From Psychrobacter immobilis (GTDB taxonomy: Bacteria; Pseudomonadota; Gammaproteobacteria; Pseudomonadales; Moraxellaceae), in NCBI GenBank assembly GCA_904846265.1, contig CAJHAA010000005.1:1-64000 (forward strand): DNA of 64,000 bases, given 5' to 3'. The position numbers and the translations under genes were made by a program. Below the pieces are notes generated by a model that made no database searches, was not told the origin of the DNA, and saw only the letters and a list, made by a program, of their open reading frames with translations. Below are positions 9,438 to 17,797 of the stretch, in pieces (the first letter of the stretch is position 1; each line of letters begins with the position of its first letter).

Positions 9438-10859
9438 ATGCTAACTACTCCAACCTCTTTGCCGTCTCCTACCACACAATGGTCTCATCTCCTCAACTCG
9501 CAGCGTCTTGGTGCTGCCAAAAAGTTTAACACCAATACGAGTACTCGCTCTCAGTTTCACAAAGACTACGACAGACTGGTATTTTCTCACTCCTTTCGGC
9601 AGTTGAATCAAAAAACCCAAGTCCATCCATTAACCAATCAGCTCGGTATCCATACACGTCTGACTCATTCGCTTGAGGTCTCCTCTATTGGACGCTCTCT
9701 AGCAATGATGGCAGCAGAAAAGCTCCATGATAAATTGGCCAGCGGTCTACCAGCAGGCGTATCGCCAGCCGATGTCGGTGTCATTGTACAAGCAGCGTGC
9801 CTCGCTCACGATATTGGCAACCCGCCTTTTGGTCATGCAGGAGAATACGCCATTCGAGATTGGTTTAGGCAGCCTGACCCTCAAGCGATATTACAAAAGT
9901 TAAGTAGCAACGAGCGCTTGGACTTGCTGGCCTACGAAGGTAATGCACAAGGGTTTCGACTGTTGGCGCGTAATGAGCACCACCCTGATAAAGGTGGTAT
10001 GCGTCTCACTTGTGCAACGCTAGGCGCTTTTATGAAGTATCCGTGGCTTGCCTCTCACAGCAACGATGTCAATGATAAACACCACCATCAAAATGTACAA
10101 AAATTTGGCTGCTTTTATAGTGAGTCAGCACAATTAGAAGAGCTGGCAGCTTGCTTAAATTTGCCGCGCTCAGAGCAACACGACGGTTTTGCGCGTCATC
10201 CGCTGGCTTATTTACTAGAAGCGGCAGACGATATTTGCTATGCCTTGATCGATTTAGAAGATGGTATCAATCTCAATATGCTGACCTATAGTGAGGTTGC
10301 CGCCATATTTTATGAGCTGATTGGTGAGCGCCCTAACAGTATCAATCTGCCCGTACACATGTCTGTCAGGCAGAGCTTAGCGTCATTGCGAGCCCGTGCG
10401 ATGATGCGCTTGGTCAATACCGTGACCGATGCTTTTGTTGCCAACAGTGATGCATTGCTGGCGGGTACACTACAAGGCAGTCTATTTACCCATTGTGATG
10501 CAAATGTGCAAAATGGCATCTTGCAGGCCAAGCAATTGGCACGTGAGAAAATATTCAATCACCCAAGCAAAGTCCGAATGGAGCTAATGGCCAATCAATG
10601 CTTGCATCGTTTATTAGATGCTTTTATGCCATTGGCTTGGACAAGTAGTAGAGCAACATCTGATCTTCAATCCATGTCCTTTGAGCAGCAGCGCCTAATA
10701 ATGTTGTTACAGCCACATCTCGATGAGCATCGGCGGGTATTATCAGATAGTGTCTATCACAATATCTTAAATATATTGGACTTTATCACTGGGATGAATG
10801 ATCATGAGGCGTATCGATTGGCACAAGAGTTACAAGGCCATTGGGGTACGATGGTTTAA
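9438..10859 (+). CDS. dgt: Deoxyguanosinetriphosphate triphosphohydrolase-like HD protein
   Basis: A 473-residue dNTP triphosphohydrolase that removes triphosphate from dGTP or other dNTPs. The N-terminal substrate segment reads DYDRLVFSHSFRQLNQKTQV, then HTRLTHSLEV with the first metal His, and the HD signature LAHDIGNPPFGHAGE with His124-Asp125. A later EAADDICYALIDLEDG helix carries the last metal Asp. These are the standard dGTPase motifs. The family member Dgt of E. coli is of similar length. The ribosome site before the start is poor (GGATG), so a slightly different start is possible. The protein probably works in nucleotide pool control. Confidence 0.92.
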   Translation: MLTTPTSLPSPTTQWSHLLNSQRLGAAKKFNTNTSTRSQFHKDYDRLVFSHSFRQLNQKTQVHPLTNQLGIHTRLTHSLEVSSIGRSLAMMAAEKLHDKLASGLPAGVSPADVGVIVQAACLAHDIGNPPFGHAGEYAIRDWFRQPDPQAILQKLSSNERLDLLAYEGNAQGFRLLARNEHHPDKGGMRLTCATLGAFMKYPWLASHSNDVNDKHHHQNVQKFGCFYSESAQLEELAACLNLPRSEQHDGFARHPLAYLLEAADDICYALIDLEDGINLNMLTYSEVAAIFYELIGERPNSINLPVHMSVRQSLASLRARAMMRLVNTVTDAFVANSDALLAGTLQGSLFTHCDANVQNGILQAKQLAREKIFNHPSKVRMELMANQCLHRLLDAFMPLAWTSSRATSDLQSMSFEQQRLIMLLQPHLDEHRRVLSDSVYHNILNILDFITGMNDHEAYRLAQELQGHWGTMV

Positions 10860-10963
10860 AAGACCCGTGCAGGTCTAGTAAATTAACACAAGTTGCGTAT
10901 TTCAGTCGTATTTTTACGCTGAAATGAGTATGATAAACCCTTATTGGACAATTTTGAAATATT

Positions 10964-11644
10964 ATGAGCAGTCGCGAACAAAAGAAACTTCAAACTCGGC
11001 ACGCCTTTTTTAACGCCGTCCTTGATTTATGTATGACAGGGCAGTCTTTTAGCTCAATCAGCCTCCGGCAAGTAACGCGTGAGGTTGGCGTGGTGCCGAC
11101 CGCATTTTATCGGCATTTCGATGACATGGAATCGCTTGGTCGAGCATTGGTGGTAGAAGAGCTAGGCGGTACGCTGGCGATCCTAAGCGATAGCTTGCAA
11201 ATTGGGCGTAAACGTAGCTTTGATCGCCAAATTGCTAAGAGCATTCAGCTGTTCTTGTATATGGTCAGTGATCAGCCTTATTACTGGCAATTTTTAGTCA
11301 GTGAGCGCTACGGTGGCTCAGAAGCTGTACGCAAAGCCATTAATGAACTTGTCAAAAAACATGCTCAAAGCTTGGCTGATGATTTAGCGCTACAGCCTGC
11401 TTTTACTCATATCAATGCCTATGACCGTCGCCTACTGGCTGAAGCTGGGGTAAATATGTTCTTTTCTTGGATTATCGATTGGTTGGAGCTGACTTATACT
11501 GAAGACCATGATGATGAAATCGATCTGAACGAGATTGAAGAAAATAAACAGCTGATGCTCCATAATTGTACTCGCCAAGCACAGATGCTGTTTTATGGGG
11601 CTTATAACTGGAAATCTACGGAAGAGACGCACTTAGGAGATTAG
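10964..11644 (+). CDS. fabR: TetR-family repressor, FabR-like
   Basis: A 226-residue regulator with an N-terminal TetR helix-turn-helix: FSSISLRQVTREVGVVPTAF then YRHFDDMESLGRALVVEE. The recognition-helix wording V-P-T-A-F-Y-R-H-F and the downstream Q-x-Y-YWQFLVSERYGGS segment match the FabR group, which represses unsaturated fatty-acid genes in response to the acyl-ACP or acyl-CoA pool. No desaturase or fabAB gene lies nearby, so the target must be elsewhere. The C-terminal tail is acidic. The TetR call is secure; the FabR assignment is moderate. Confidence 0.8.
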   Translation: MSSREQKKLQTRHAFFNAVLDLCMTGQSFSSISLRQVTREVGVVPTAFYRHFDDMESLGRALVVEELGGTLAILSDSLQIGRKRSFDRQIAKSIQLFLYMVSDQPYYWQFLVSERYGGSEAVRKAINELVKKHAQSLADDLALQPAFTHINAYDRRLLAEAGVNMFFSWIIDWLELTYTEDHDDEIDLNEIEENKQLMLHNCTRQAQMLFYGAYNWKSTEETHLGD

Positions 11645-11701
11645 GTGATGTCAGCTATTCTACCTCGGCACTGATTGAGACTCTTTTTAGGTGGCTCAAC
11701 G

Positions 11702-12769
11702 TTAGAAACTGGGTCTAAATGCCCATAAACGCTGTGTCACCACCTTAATTTCTTTGGCTTTTTTATTATTGCCATTCTCATTATTGCCATTATTATTGTT
11801 AGGCGTGCTGCTATTCGCATTACTCCCTACTGCCGCGCTAACATCAGTCGCAATTTTACTAATCAATACGGTTGCAAACCGTTGTCTTTGTTGACCAAGA
11901 CTTGCACTATCCGTTGCGGTAATAAGCGCCATAAAGGCTTGGCTATCGACTGCAAGCAGTGGTTTTAATGCCTTTCGCTGATCATCATTCAAGCTGCTCA
12001 ACATCGGCAATTTCCACACATCATCGATAGAGGCTAACGCCTGCTTTGCCCGCATATCGACCAATCCCTGCATCTGTTGGCTGGTTGCGCCATCTATCAG
12101 CGCAGCCAGCAAAACTGGACTGGCAGTATTGACATTAATAGGCACATAATAAGGAACCGCCGTAATATAAGGACGTAGTGCCGCTAGTACTTCAGCATTT
12201 ACCCCTCGAATCTCTTGCAATTGATCGACACTGACCAATGCTTGATTGGGCAAAGTCTTACTCGCTGAGCCACTTGATTGCTGAGAATAAACCACACTCT
12301 CATCACCACCATCTTGATAAACGTCGCTATCCGTATCTTGATAATCAAGAACAGCAATGGCAATATCAGGTTCCAGATTTAATTGTGTCAACAGTCTTTG
12401 AAATATGGCTAAGGCGGCGCTATCAACCGCGCCATTCTGATATAAGTTATTAATATTAAAACGACTGGCTTCATCGCGCAATTCGATACTGATGCTATGA
12501 TTGGCTAAAAGATAAGGCGGTAATGGCTGCGCCCAAATGTCTTGCTCACTATCTGTGTCATTCAGCTTATCGTCAGCACGAATCATCGTGATGGCCAATT
12601 GCTGACCAGCATTGATATCTTGTGACAGCTGATTTTGATCAAACAATAAGCCGCTACGCCTAATAGCAATCTTTTGACTGGCAAGCATCGCCCCCGCTAC
12701 CACGGTAATGCTGACCACCAATAGTAAGATAGTGAGCAGCGCTACTCCGCGCTGAGAGTGCGCTGTCAT
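11702..12769 (-). CDS. gspK: Type II secretion minor pseudopilin GspK
   Basis: A 355-residue GspK. The prepilin-like leader MTAHSQRG is followed by VALLTILLLVVSITVVAGAM, without the usual +5 Glu, which is characteristic of the GspK tip subunit. The body carries ELRDEASRFNINNL and VLDYQDTDSDVYQDGGDE, the calcium-binding helix-loop seen in GspK. It would cap the periplasmic pseudopilus with GspI and GspJ. It is the last gene of gspH-I-J-K, 39 bases after gspJ. The C-terminus has an unusual low-complexity run of Asn, Gly and Ser just before a basic end (QRLWAFRPSF). Confidence 0.95.
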   Translation of the reverse strand: MTAHSQRGVALLTILLLVVSITVVAGAMLASQKIAIRRSGLLFDQNQLSQDINAGQQLAITMIRADDKLNDTDSEQDIWAQPLPPYLLANHSISIELRDEASRFNINNLYQNGAVDSAALAIFQRLLTQLNLEPDIAIAVLDYQDTDSDVYQDGGDESVVYSQQSSGSASKTLPNQALVSVDQLQEIRGVNAEVLAALRPYITAVPYYVPINVNTASPVLLAALIDGATSQQMQGLVDMRAKQALASIDDVWKLPMLSSLNDDQRKALKPLLAVDSQAFMALITATDSASLGQQRQRFATVLISKIATDVSAAVGSNANSSTPNNNNGNNENGNNKKAKEIKVVTQRLWAFRPSF

Positions 12770-12808
12770 TGACTTAAGCCGCCTTTATTATTGACCCAAT
12801 GGTACATG

Positions 12809-13663
12809 TTAAATATTACTTCCTGCATTGTTATTTACATTGCTATTCGGGTTGTCATTATTAGTATTATCACTACTATCGTTATTGCTACCATTGCCAT
12901 TATTAGCAGCATTGTTATTGCTTTTGCTGGTATTGTTAATTGGTATTGGTTGGGGAGCAAGCGCCCACTGCCAAGTGATAGGCATATCCTGATAAGTAAA
13001 ATTGACAGCAATGCCTTTGGGCAATAAAACCACTTCTGGCTTGACGTTTATGGCATTGGCCGTTTGCCCAGAGGTTGTATTTGTACTGCTATTGCCGTTA
13101 TTACTGCTGTCTTTATTGGGAAATTTGGTGCTCAGTTCAGGTAAATATGCTTGCCAACGCCCTGCGGTGACGCCTTCTAACAATACACTGTCTAGGCTGA
13201 TACTATCGCGCCCACCATCGATGCTAGTATATTGGCGGCGAATTAAACGCTCATCGGCAAAAATGTATTCGATATGTTGGACACTCATGCTACTTTGATA
13301 ACGTGGATCGGGGTCGGCAAAACGAACAAAGCTGACATGCTCACCATCCAAGCTCATAAAAGGCTCAGGCACTGTTTCATTGGTTTGGGCGCTATTGTTT
13401 GTGCTATCACTGGCATTTGTACTGTTATTTGTCACACTGATATTTTGAGTATTTGGTATTTGATAAGGGATGATTTGCCCCATATCTTGCTGTAGCTGCA
13501 AATAAGCATATTGCAAAACAGCTAAGTTATCAGCATGAAATTGTGCACGTTCTCGGACGCGGTTGACGCTATCAAACACCTGCCAGCCAGCCACCGCCAG
13601 CATCGCAAATATTGCCATGGCAACCATCAATTCAAGTAGCGTAAATCCACGCTGCGACTTCAC
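12809..13663 (-). CDS. gspJ: Type II secretion minor pseudopilin GspJ
   Basis: A 284-residue GspJ. The short leader MKSQRG precedes the methylation and transmembrane segment FTLLELMVAMAIFAMLAVAG, with Glu at +5 after cleavage. The middle contains the GspJ-type segments VSFVRFADPDPRYQSSMSVQ, LIRRQYTSIDGG and VLLEGVTAGRW. Its ATG overlaps the gspI stop by 4 bases, so the two are translationally coupled. About 60 C-terminal residues are almost only Asn, Ser, Asp and Gly, longer than usual for the family and probably disordered. Confidence 0.95.
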   Translation of the reverse strand: MKSQRGFTLLELMVAMAIFAMLAVAGWQVFDSVNRVRERAQFHADNLAVLQYAYLQLQQDMGQIIPYQIPNTQNISVTNNSTNASDSTNNSAQTNETVPEPFMSLDGEHVSFVRFADPDPRYQSSMSVQHIEYIFADERLIRRQYTSIDGGRDSISLDSVLLEGVTAGRWQAYLPELSTKFPNKDSSNNGNSSTNTTSGQTANAINVKPEVVLLPKGIAVNFTYQDMPITWQWALAPQPIPINNTSKSNNNAANNGNGSNNDSSDNTNNDNPNSNVNNNAGSNI

Positions 13664-14154
13664 GGATTGCCTCCAGACTGCCCTGCAATATCAGCGCCCA
13701 AACTGCTTAAGTCCAAACTACCAATGTCTTGCTCCGCATTGCTCAATACTACATTGATATCAGTCACGGCGGTGCGCGTCTGTCCATCTATAATAGGTGC
13801 GACAGCGATATTCACCTCTTTTAAAGCAGGTGTAATGGCATCATTGACCGTCATCACGACTTGCCAATCACGCCCTTGAGCATTGATCGTTTGCGTACGA
13901 TTGGCCGTCAGCCATGTCTCTTGAATACGCAAATCAGCGGCTGCATTCTGTGCAACAAAATGTGCGAGTGTACGTGTGCGTAATACATCCACTGAGCTGA
14001 GATAGGCACTACTGGCACGGCTAGCAGCCACAGCAACAACCGCTAAAATCGCTAACGCCACCATTACCTCAATCAGAGTAAAGCCGCTTTCATGCTTTGA
14101 TAGCATTGGCTTTTTGTTTATATCAGCAGATAGAATACCATCCTTATCTATCAT
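13660..14154 (-). CDS. gspI: Type II secretion minor pseudopilin GspI
   Basis: A 164-residue GspI with the prepilin peptidase site HESG|FTLIEVMVALAILAVVAV. The body contains RTLAHFVAQNAAADLRIQET, typical of GspI. The start used follows the gspH stop by 3 bases and has an AAGGA-like site upstream; an internal ATG 16 codons later (MLSKHESG) would give a more standard leader and remains possible. The gene is coupled to gspJ by a 4-base overlap. It forms the pseudopilus tip with GspJ and GspK. Confidence 0.93.
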   Translation of the reverse strand: MIDKDGILSADINKKPMLSKHESGFTLIEVMVALAILAVVAVAASRASSAYLSSVDVLRTRTLAHFVAQNAAADLRIQETWLTANRTQTINAQGRDWQVVMTVNDAITPALKEVNIAVAPIIDGQTRTAVTDINVVLSNAEQDIGSLDLSSLGADIAGQSGGNP

Positions 14155-14157
14155 CAG

Positions 14158-14985
14158 CTACAGTCCTTGTCCGATCGTCATACTACCATCAGGCATAATG
14201 GTAATGACCTCGCCCACCAGACGCGAATTGTGCAGCACCTCAATGGTGACGGGCGTTGCTTGCCCTGTACCAAACCATAATATCTGTGGGACTGCTTGAT
14301 TGGCAAACCAAGGCTGCAATGTTTGTCCCTGTTCAGGCATTGATAGATTGCCAGCCTCCAAGCTTTGCACCCTTAAACTAACCCCAGCAGGTAACTCTGG
14401 CAAACTGACTTCTGGCTCAATCTCCCAGCTAGGTACTGGCTGTTGCTTTCCCATCGCCCCCGACATATTTGTCAGGTCAGCAGACAATTCCATCGAATTT
14501 TTAGGCGTGCTGTCCATGCTATTTGACGGGGTATCATTGGTCTGATAGGCAATATAAGGATTTGATAAAGTAACAATCACAGGAGCTACTTGACCTTGTT
14601 TATCTGCTTGCAAGCTCAAACCCATCGGCTGCATACGCTCAGCAGACAACAACCGTACATAGCTCAACGAATCCGTTAGATGTTCATAAAAAGCACGGTT
14701 TTTACGCGACTCACTACTGCCCACCGACAAGCTCATCATGCCAGCAAAGATAGACAGAATAACGACCACCACTACAATTTCGACAAGGGTAAAGCCCTGC
14801 TGTGCCTGAGCAAAGTTTGAGGATTCATAAGGGGAAATGTGAGCGTTTCGTACTAGAAAGGATTTATGCTGATAAACCAGAGGTAAGAGACATCTATCCG
14901 TGTTTTTATACTGCAAATATTGATGACTTAAGTGTGAATAGCAAGTGACCGCTGAGCTGGAAGGAATCTTGGCAGTGACCGGCAT
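14158..14985 (-). CDS. gspH: Type II secretion pseudopilin GspH
   Basis: The prepilin segment QQG|FTLVEIVVVVVILSIFAG with Glu +5 and the following MSLSVGSSESRKNRAFYEHL identify GspH, first gene of the operon. The only ATG with a ribosome site (AGGTG) leaves a 64-residue leader before the cleavage glycine, far longer than the usual 5-15. No ATG, GTG or TTG lies nearer in frame, so either the leader is really long, a rare start is used, or an upstream frameshift displaced the normal start. The C-terminal half is Pro/Gln/Met-rich and carries PQILWFGTGQATPVTIEV. Part of the same secretion system as gspE. Confidence 0.85.
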   Translation of the reverse strand: MPVTAKIPSSSAVTCYSHLSHQYLQYKNTDRCLLPLVYQHKSFLVRNAHISPYESSNFAQAQQGFTLVEIVVVVVILSIFAGMMSLSVGSSESRKNRAFYEHLTDSLSYVRLLSAERMQPMGLSLQADKQGQVAPVIVTLSNPYIAYQTNDTPSNSMDSTPKNSMELSADLTNMSGAMGKQQPVPSWEIEPEVSLPELPAGVSLRVQSLEAGNLSMPEQGQTLQPWFANQAVPQILWFGTGQATPVTIEVLHNSRLVGEVITIMPDGSMTIGQGL

Positions 14986-15160
14986 ATTGCACCTATAAAC
15001 CTATGAGTAGGTTGTGGTATAAAGAATAAAACTATAATTGGGCGGTACAGCTGGTAAGCATATATCCATTTTTAGCATGGATGCACCGTGCTGCGATAAC
15101 GAATATAGCAACACGAATTTAAAAAAATTGGGTTAAAAGACCATAAGTTAAACAAAGATA

Positions 15161-15844
15161 TTAATAACTGGTATTACGGTGCTCTTCTGACTCAGTATCG
15201 ATTTGCTCGACCAACTCCTGCATATCTTCATCCATCACCTCATCGTCGGCCGCAGGATAATGGCTCGGCAACTCAAGCATTTGCTGAACGAAGGCATAAC
15301 GCAGGGTATCACGGCGACCCAAATACCGCTGGTAAAAGCTTGAATTTAATAGTCCAGCACCGCCCTGACCCATCGCCCAAATCGAGGACAAATAGTCGCG
15401 CGTGCTCAAACTACTGTGCTGCTCTTGTAAATACGCACTGATAATGTCAATCAAGCGTTTCATACGCTGACGGCGAATATCATATAGCTCACCAAATAAA
15501 CGATTAAGACCCGTCACTGATGCAGCCAAACGCTCTTCGATTTGATTGAGCAACATGGCTTTTTGTGGATTAAATAACTGCTGAAAGATCATACGAGCAA
15601 CGCCTGCTGATGGACAATCATCAATACGATTAATCTCAAACAGTTGTTCTTCATAGCGGATAATAATACGCAAATAGAGTTCATCTTTACTGGAGAAATG
15701 CTTGTACAGTGTACCTTTAGCCAGATCCAGCTGGTCTGCCAAACTGTCTAAAGTAATATCACCATCGCCCGACTCAAGTAGCAATTGCTCTGCCATTGCT
15801 AAGATATTCTCTTCTCGTGCCTTGAACTGATGCTGACGACTCAT
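15161..15844 (-). CDS. TetR-family transcriptional regulator
   Basis: A 227-residue regulator with an N-terminal TetR DNA-binding domain: GDITLDSLADQLDLAKGTLY then KHFSSKDELYLRIIIRYEEQ. The C-terminal ligand domain is family-typical (LSSIWAMGQGGAGLLNSSFY) but gives no ligand. The last 25 residues are acidic. It stands alone, transcribed in the same direction as the YcfH gene upstream of it. A good inverted repeat just before its start suggests that it represses itself. The target pathway is unknown. Confidence 0.88.
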   Translation of the reverse strand: MSRQHQFKAREENILAMAEQLLLESGDGDITLDSLADQLDLAKGTLYKHFSSKDELYLRIIIRYEEQLFEINRIDDCPSAGVARMIFQQLFNPQKAMLLNQIEERLAASVTGLNRLFGELYDIRRQRMKRLIDIISAYLQEQHSSLSTRDYLSSIWAMGQGGAGLLNSSFYQRYLGRRDTLRYAFVQQMLELPSHYPAADDEVMDEDMQELVEQIDTESEEHRNTSY

Positions 15845-15862
15845 AATCTCTCCTAAAACCTG

Positions 15863-15889
15863 ACAAGATTAAGCATATGACCATCTTGT
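15863..15889. promoter_or_regulatory. Probable operator of the TetR-family gene
   Basis: Perfect 7-bp inverted repeat ACAAGAT and ATCTTGT with a 13-base spacer, 19-45 bases before the TetR-family start. Position and geometry fit a self-repression site. Confidence 0.5.
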
Positions 15890-16049
15890 GGATGAATGCA
15901 TCGGCGACAAGCGTATAAGGTCATACAAAGTCTGCTCGAAAACCACCAAAGGAGATATGCTTATGTTTGCTAAATAGTCATTGATAATCATAGGCTTATG
16001 CTCCACATCATAAGTGCAAATAACCTAAAGCAACAGGACTGTATCATAA

Positions 16050-16065
16050 ATGACTGAGTGGTCAT
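16050..16065. promoter_or_regulatory. Palindromic TetR-type motif
   Basis: ATGAC-TGAGTG-GTCAT has 5-bp arms and a 6-base centre, resembling many TetR operators. It lies just beyond the ycfH stop and about 205 bases before the TetR-family start, so it could be a second site or part of a ycfH 3' structure. Confidence 0.3.
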
Positions 16066-16077
16066 AGCATAACCATT

Positions 16078-16866
16078 TTAGTGATACTGTGCCAGTAAAT
16101 TCTCAAAGTTTTTTGCAGTTAATACCCCAACATCATCGCTACTACAGCCATACATCTCTGCCAAACAACTGGCGACATACGGTACGTAGGCAGGCTCATT
16201 CGGTCTACCACGCTTAGGCACCGGTGCTAGATAAGGACTGTCAGTTTCGATAAGCAGTCTGTCTCTAGGCATGTTTTTTGCTGCATCTTTAATCATTTGA
16301 GCACTTTTAAAGCTAACAATGCCCGAAAATGATATATAAAACCCTAAGTCAAGTGCACGCTTGGCCGTCTCCCAATCTTCGGTAAAGCAGTGAATAATAC
16401 CGTGTTCAGCGCCTTCTGATTTTAGGATATCAATCGTATCTTCTTTAGCATCACGCATATGAATGACGAGTGGCTTTTGCAGGCTTTGACTGGCATGAAT
16501 ATGACGAGCAAGACTGGCTTGCTGCTCTTTTTTGTTTTCCGTTGACCAGTAATAATCTAATCCTGTCTCCCCAATCGCCCATACATGGTCGGCATCAGCG
16601 GTTTCGATCAAACGCTCAACCGTCGCTGATTGTAAGACACTAATGTCCTCACAAGGATGAATACCGACGCTCATGCCAAGATTTAGCGCCTCATCGCTAT
16701 AGGTGCTGACAATATGAGCAATCTCATCATATTCGGCAAAATCACACATAATTGCCATTGCCCGAGTGACATTGGCAGCTTTCATCGCGTCAATCGCGCC
16801 AGACAATTGACCATCATACTTGGTTAAATCTAAGCGATTAAGATGGCAATGGCTATCAGTAAACAT
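16078..16866 (-). CDS. ycfH: YcfH-type TatD-family metal-dependent hydrolase
   Basis: A TIM-barrel hydrolase of 262 residues, counted from the ATG of MFTDSHCHLNRLDL; the reading frame is open further upstream but that part is not conserved in style. Metal-binding DSHCH, IGETGLDYYW, KPLVIHMRDA, GIIHCFTEDWETA and LIETDSPYLAPVP are all present. The wording (HCFTEDWETAKRALDLGFYI, then SFSGIVSFK) is closer to YcfH than to TatD itself. It probably acts as a 3' nuclease or phosphodiesterase in DNA/RNA maintenance. It is not beside holB and tmk, where YcfH often lies. Confidence 0.92.
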   Translation of the reverse strand: MFTDSHCHLNRLDLTKYDGQLSGAIDAMKAANVTRAMAIMCDFAEYDEIAHIVSTYSDEALNLGMSVGIHPCEDISVLQSATVERLIETADADHVWAIGETGLDYYWSTENKKEQQASLARHIHASQSLQKPLVIHMRDAKEDTIDILKSEGAEHGIIHCFTEDWETAKRALDLGFYISFSGIVSFKSAQMIKDAAKNMPRDRLLIETDSPYLAPVPKRGRPNEPAYVPYVASCLAEMYGCSSDDVGVLTAKNFENLLAQYH

Positions 16867-17078
16867 AAGTAATCTCGTTAATAAACATGAATGAATAAAA
16901 AATATTAGGTTTAAAACCTTAGAGTATTGATTGCTCCAAAGGCAGCTGTTTTCAAGCAAAGTTTAGCGGTACACTATCAACACGCTCCTCAACCATATTT
17001 AAAACAGCCAATCAATCATAAAAGTCATCGCTAGTAAAAACATTACACCTTCTACTCACTTTTCATAAGCCCATCATT

Positions 17079-17744
17079 ATGAACCATAAAAAAACCATCA
17101 GCCTTTCTCCGATTATAAAAACATTATTACCCAAACAGCTCTATAAAAAGCGGTTTTTATTACAAGACAAAGGGCTCAATAATCATATCAATATCGCCAA
17201 AGATGCACGCATCATTGGCAATTCGACCATCACTATTCGTAAAGGTCATGACAATCAAATTACTATCGGTAAAGGCGGCAAATTTAATCAGTTAAAAATT
17301 GACATCAACGGCAATCACAATCAAGTCACGATTGGAGAGCACGTTAAATTCTCGGGGCGATTATTGGTTGTCGGTAATCATCTGCATATTTATATCGGCA
17401 ATAATACCACCGCTATTGATTGCTATATTTTGGCGCGCGATAAAAGTGTGACCATTGGTCAATCATGCATGATATCACGTGGTATCGAAATTCGAGCGAC
17501 TGACGTTCACAAGGTCTATGATATAGACACTAACGCGCGAGTGAATAAGGCACATACAGACGTCAGTTTAGGAGACCATATTTGGATTGCCGCCAATTTG
17601 ACCATTTCTAAGAACGTCTCTATCGCCAGTGGTTGTATTATTGCAGCAGGGGCATTTGTCAATAAACCAGTTGAGACGCCCAACTGCATGATTGCTGGTA
17701 CACCAGCCAAAATTATTCGCCAAAATGTACGCTGGGAGCGTTAA
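17079..17744 (+). CDS. Hexapeptide-repeat (left-handed beta-helix) acyltransferase
   Basis: This 221-residue protein is made of short imperfect hexapeptide coils (ITIGKGG, VTIGEHV, IYIGNN, VTIGQS), followed by the catalytic region SRGIEIRATDVHKVYD with the active-site His. It ends in DHIWIAANLTISKNVSIASG and CMIAGTPAKIIRQNVRWER, the standard end of WbbJ/LacA-like O-acetyltransferases. It would transfer an acetyl group to a sugar of a surface polysaccharide or lipooligosaccharide. No glycan cluster is near, so the acceptor is unknown. The gene stands alone and converges with gspE. Confidence 0.85.
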   Translation: MNHKKTISLSPIIKTLLPKQLYKKRFLLQDKGLNNHINIAKDARIIGNSTITIRKGHDNQITIGKGGKFNQLKIDINGNHNQVTIGEHVKFSGRLLVVGNHLHIYIGNNTTAIDCYILARDKSVTIGQSCMISRGIEIRATDVHKVYDIDTNARVNKAHTDVSLGDHIWIAANLTISKNVSIASGCIIAAGAFVNKPVETPNCMIAGTPAKIIRQNVRWER

Positions 17745-17797
17745 AGAGTTAAGTTACAAGGCAACGTTTTACTACAGCGAGCGTTAGCCGTTTGATG

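Noticed and set aside
12830..13010. Microsatellite-like DNA as a CRISPR or repeat array
   Set aside because: It is coding sequence for Asn/Ser runs of GspJ; no spacers or regular repeat period.
16866..16959. N-terminal extension of the YcfH protein
   Set aside because: The 31 extra residues are hydrophobic and unconserved in style; MFTDSHCH is the family start.
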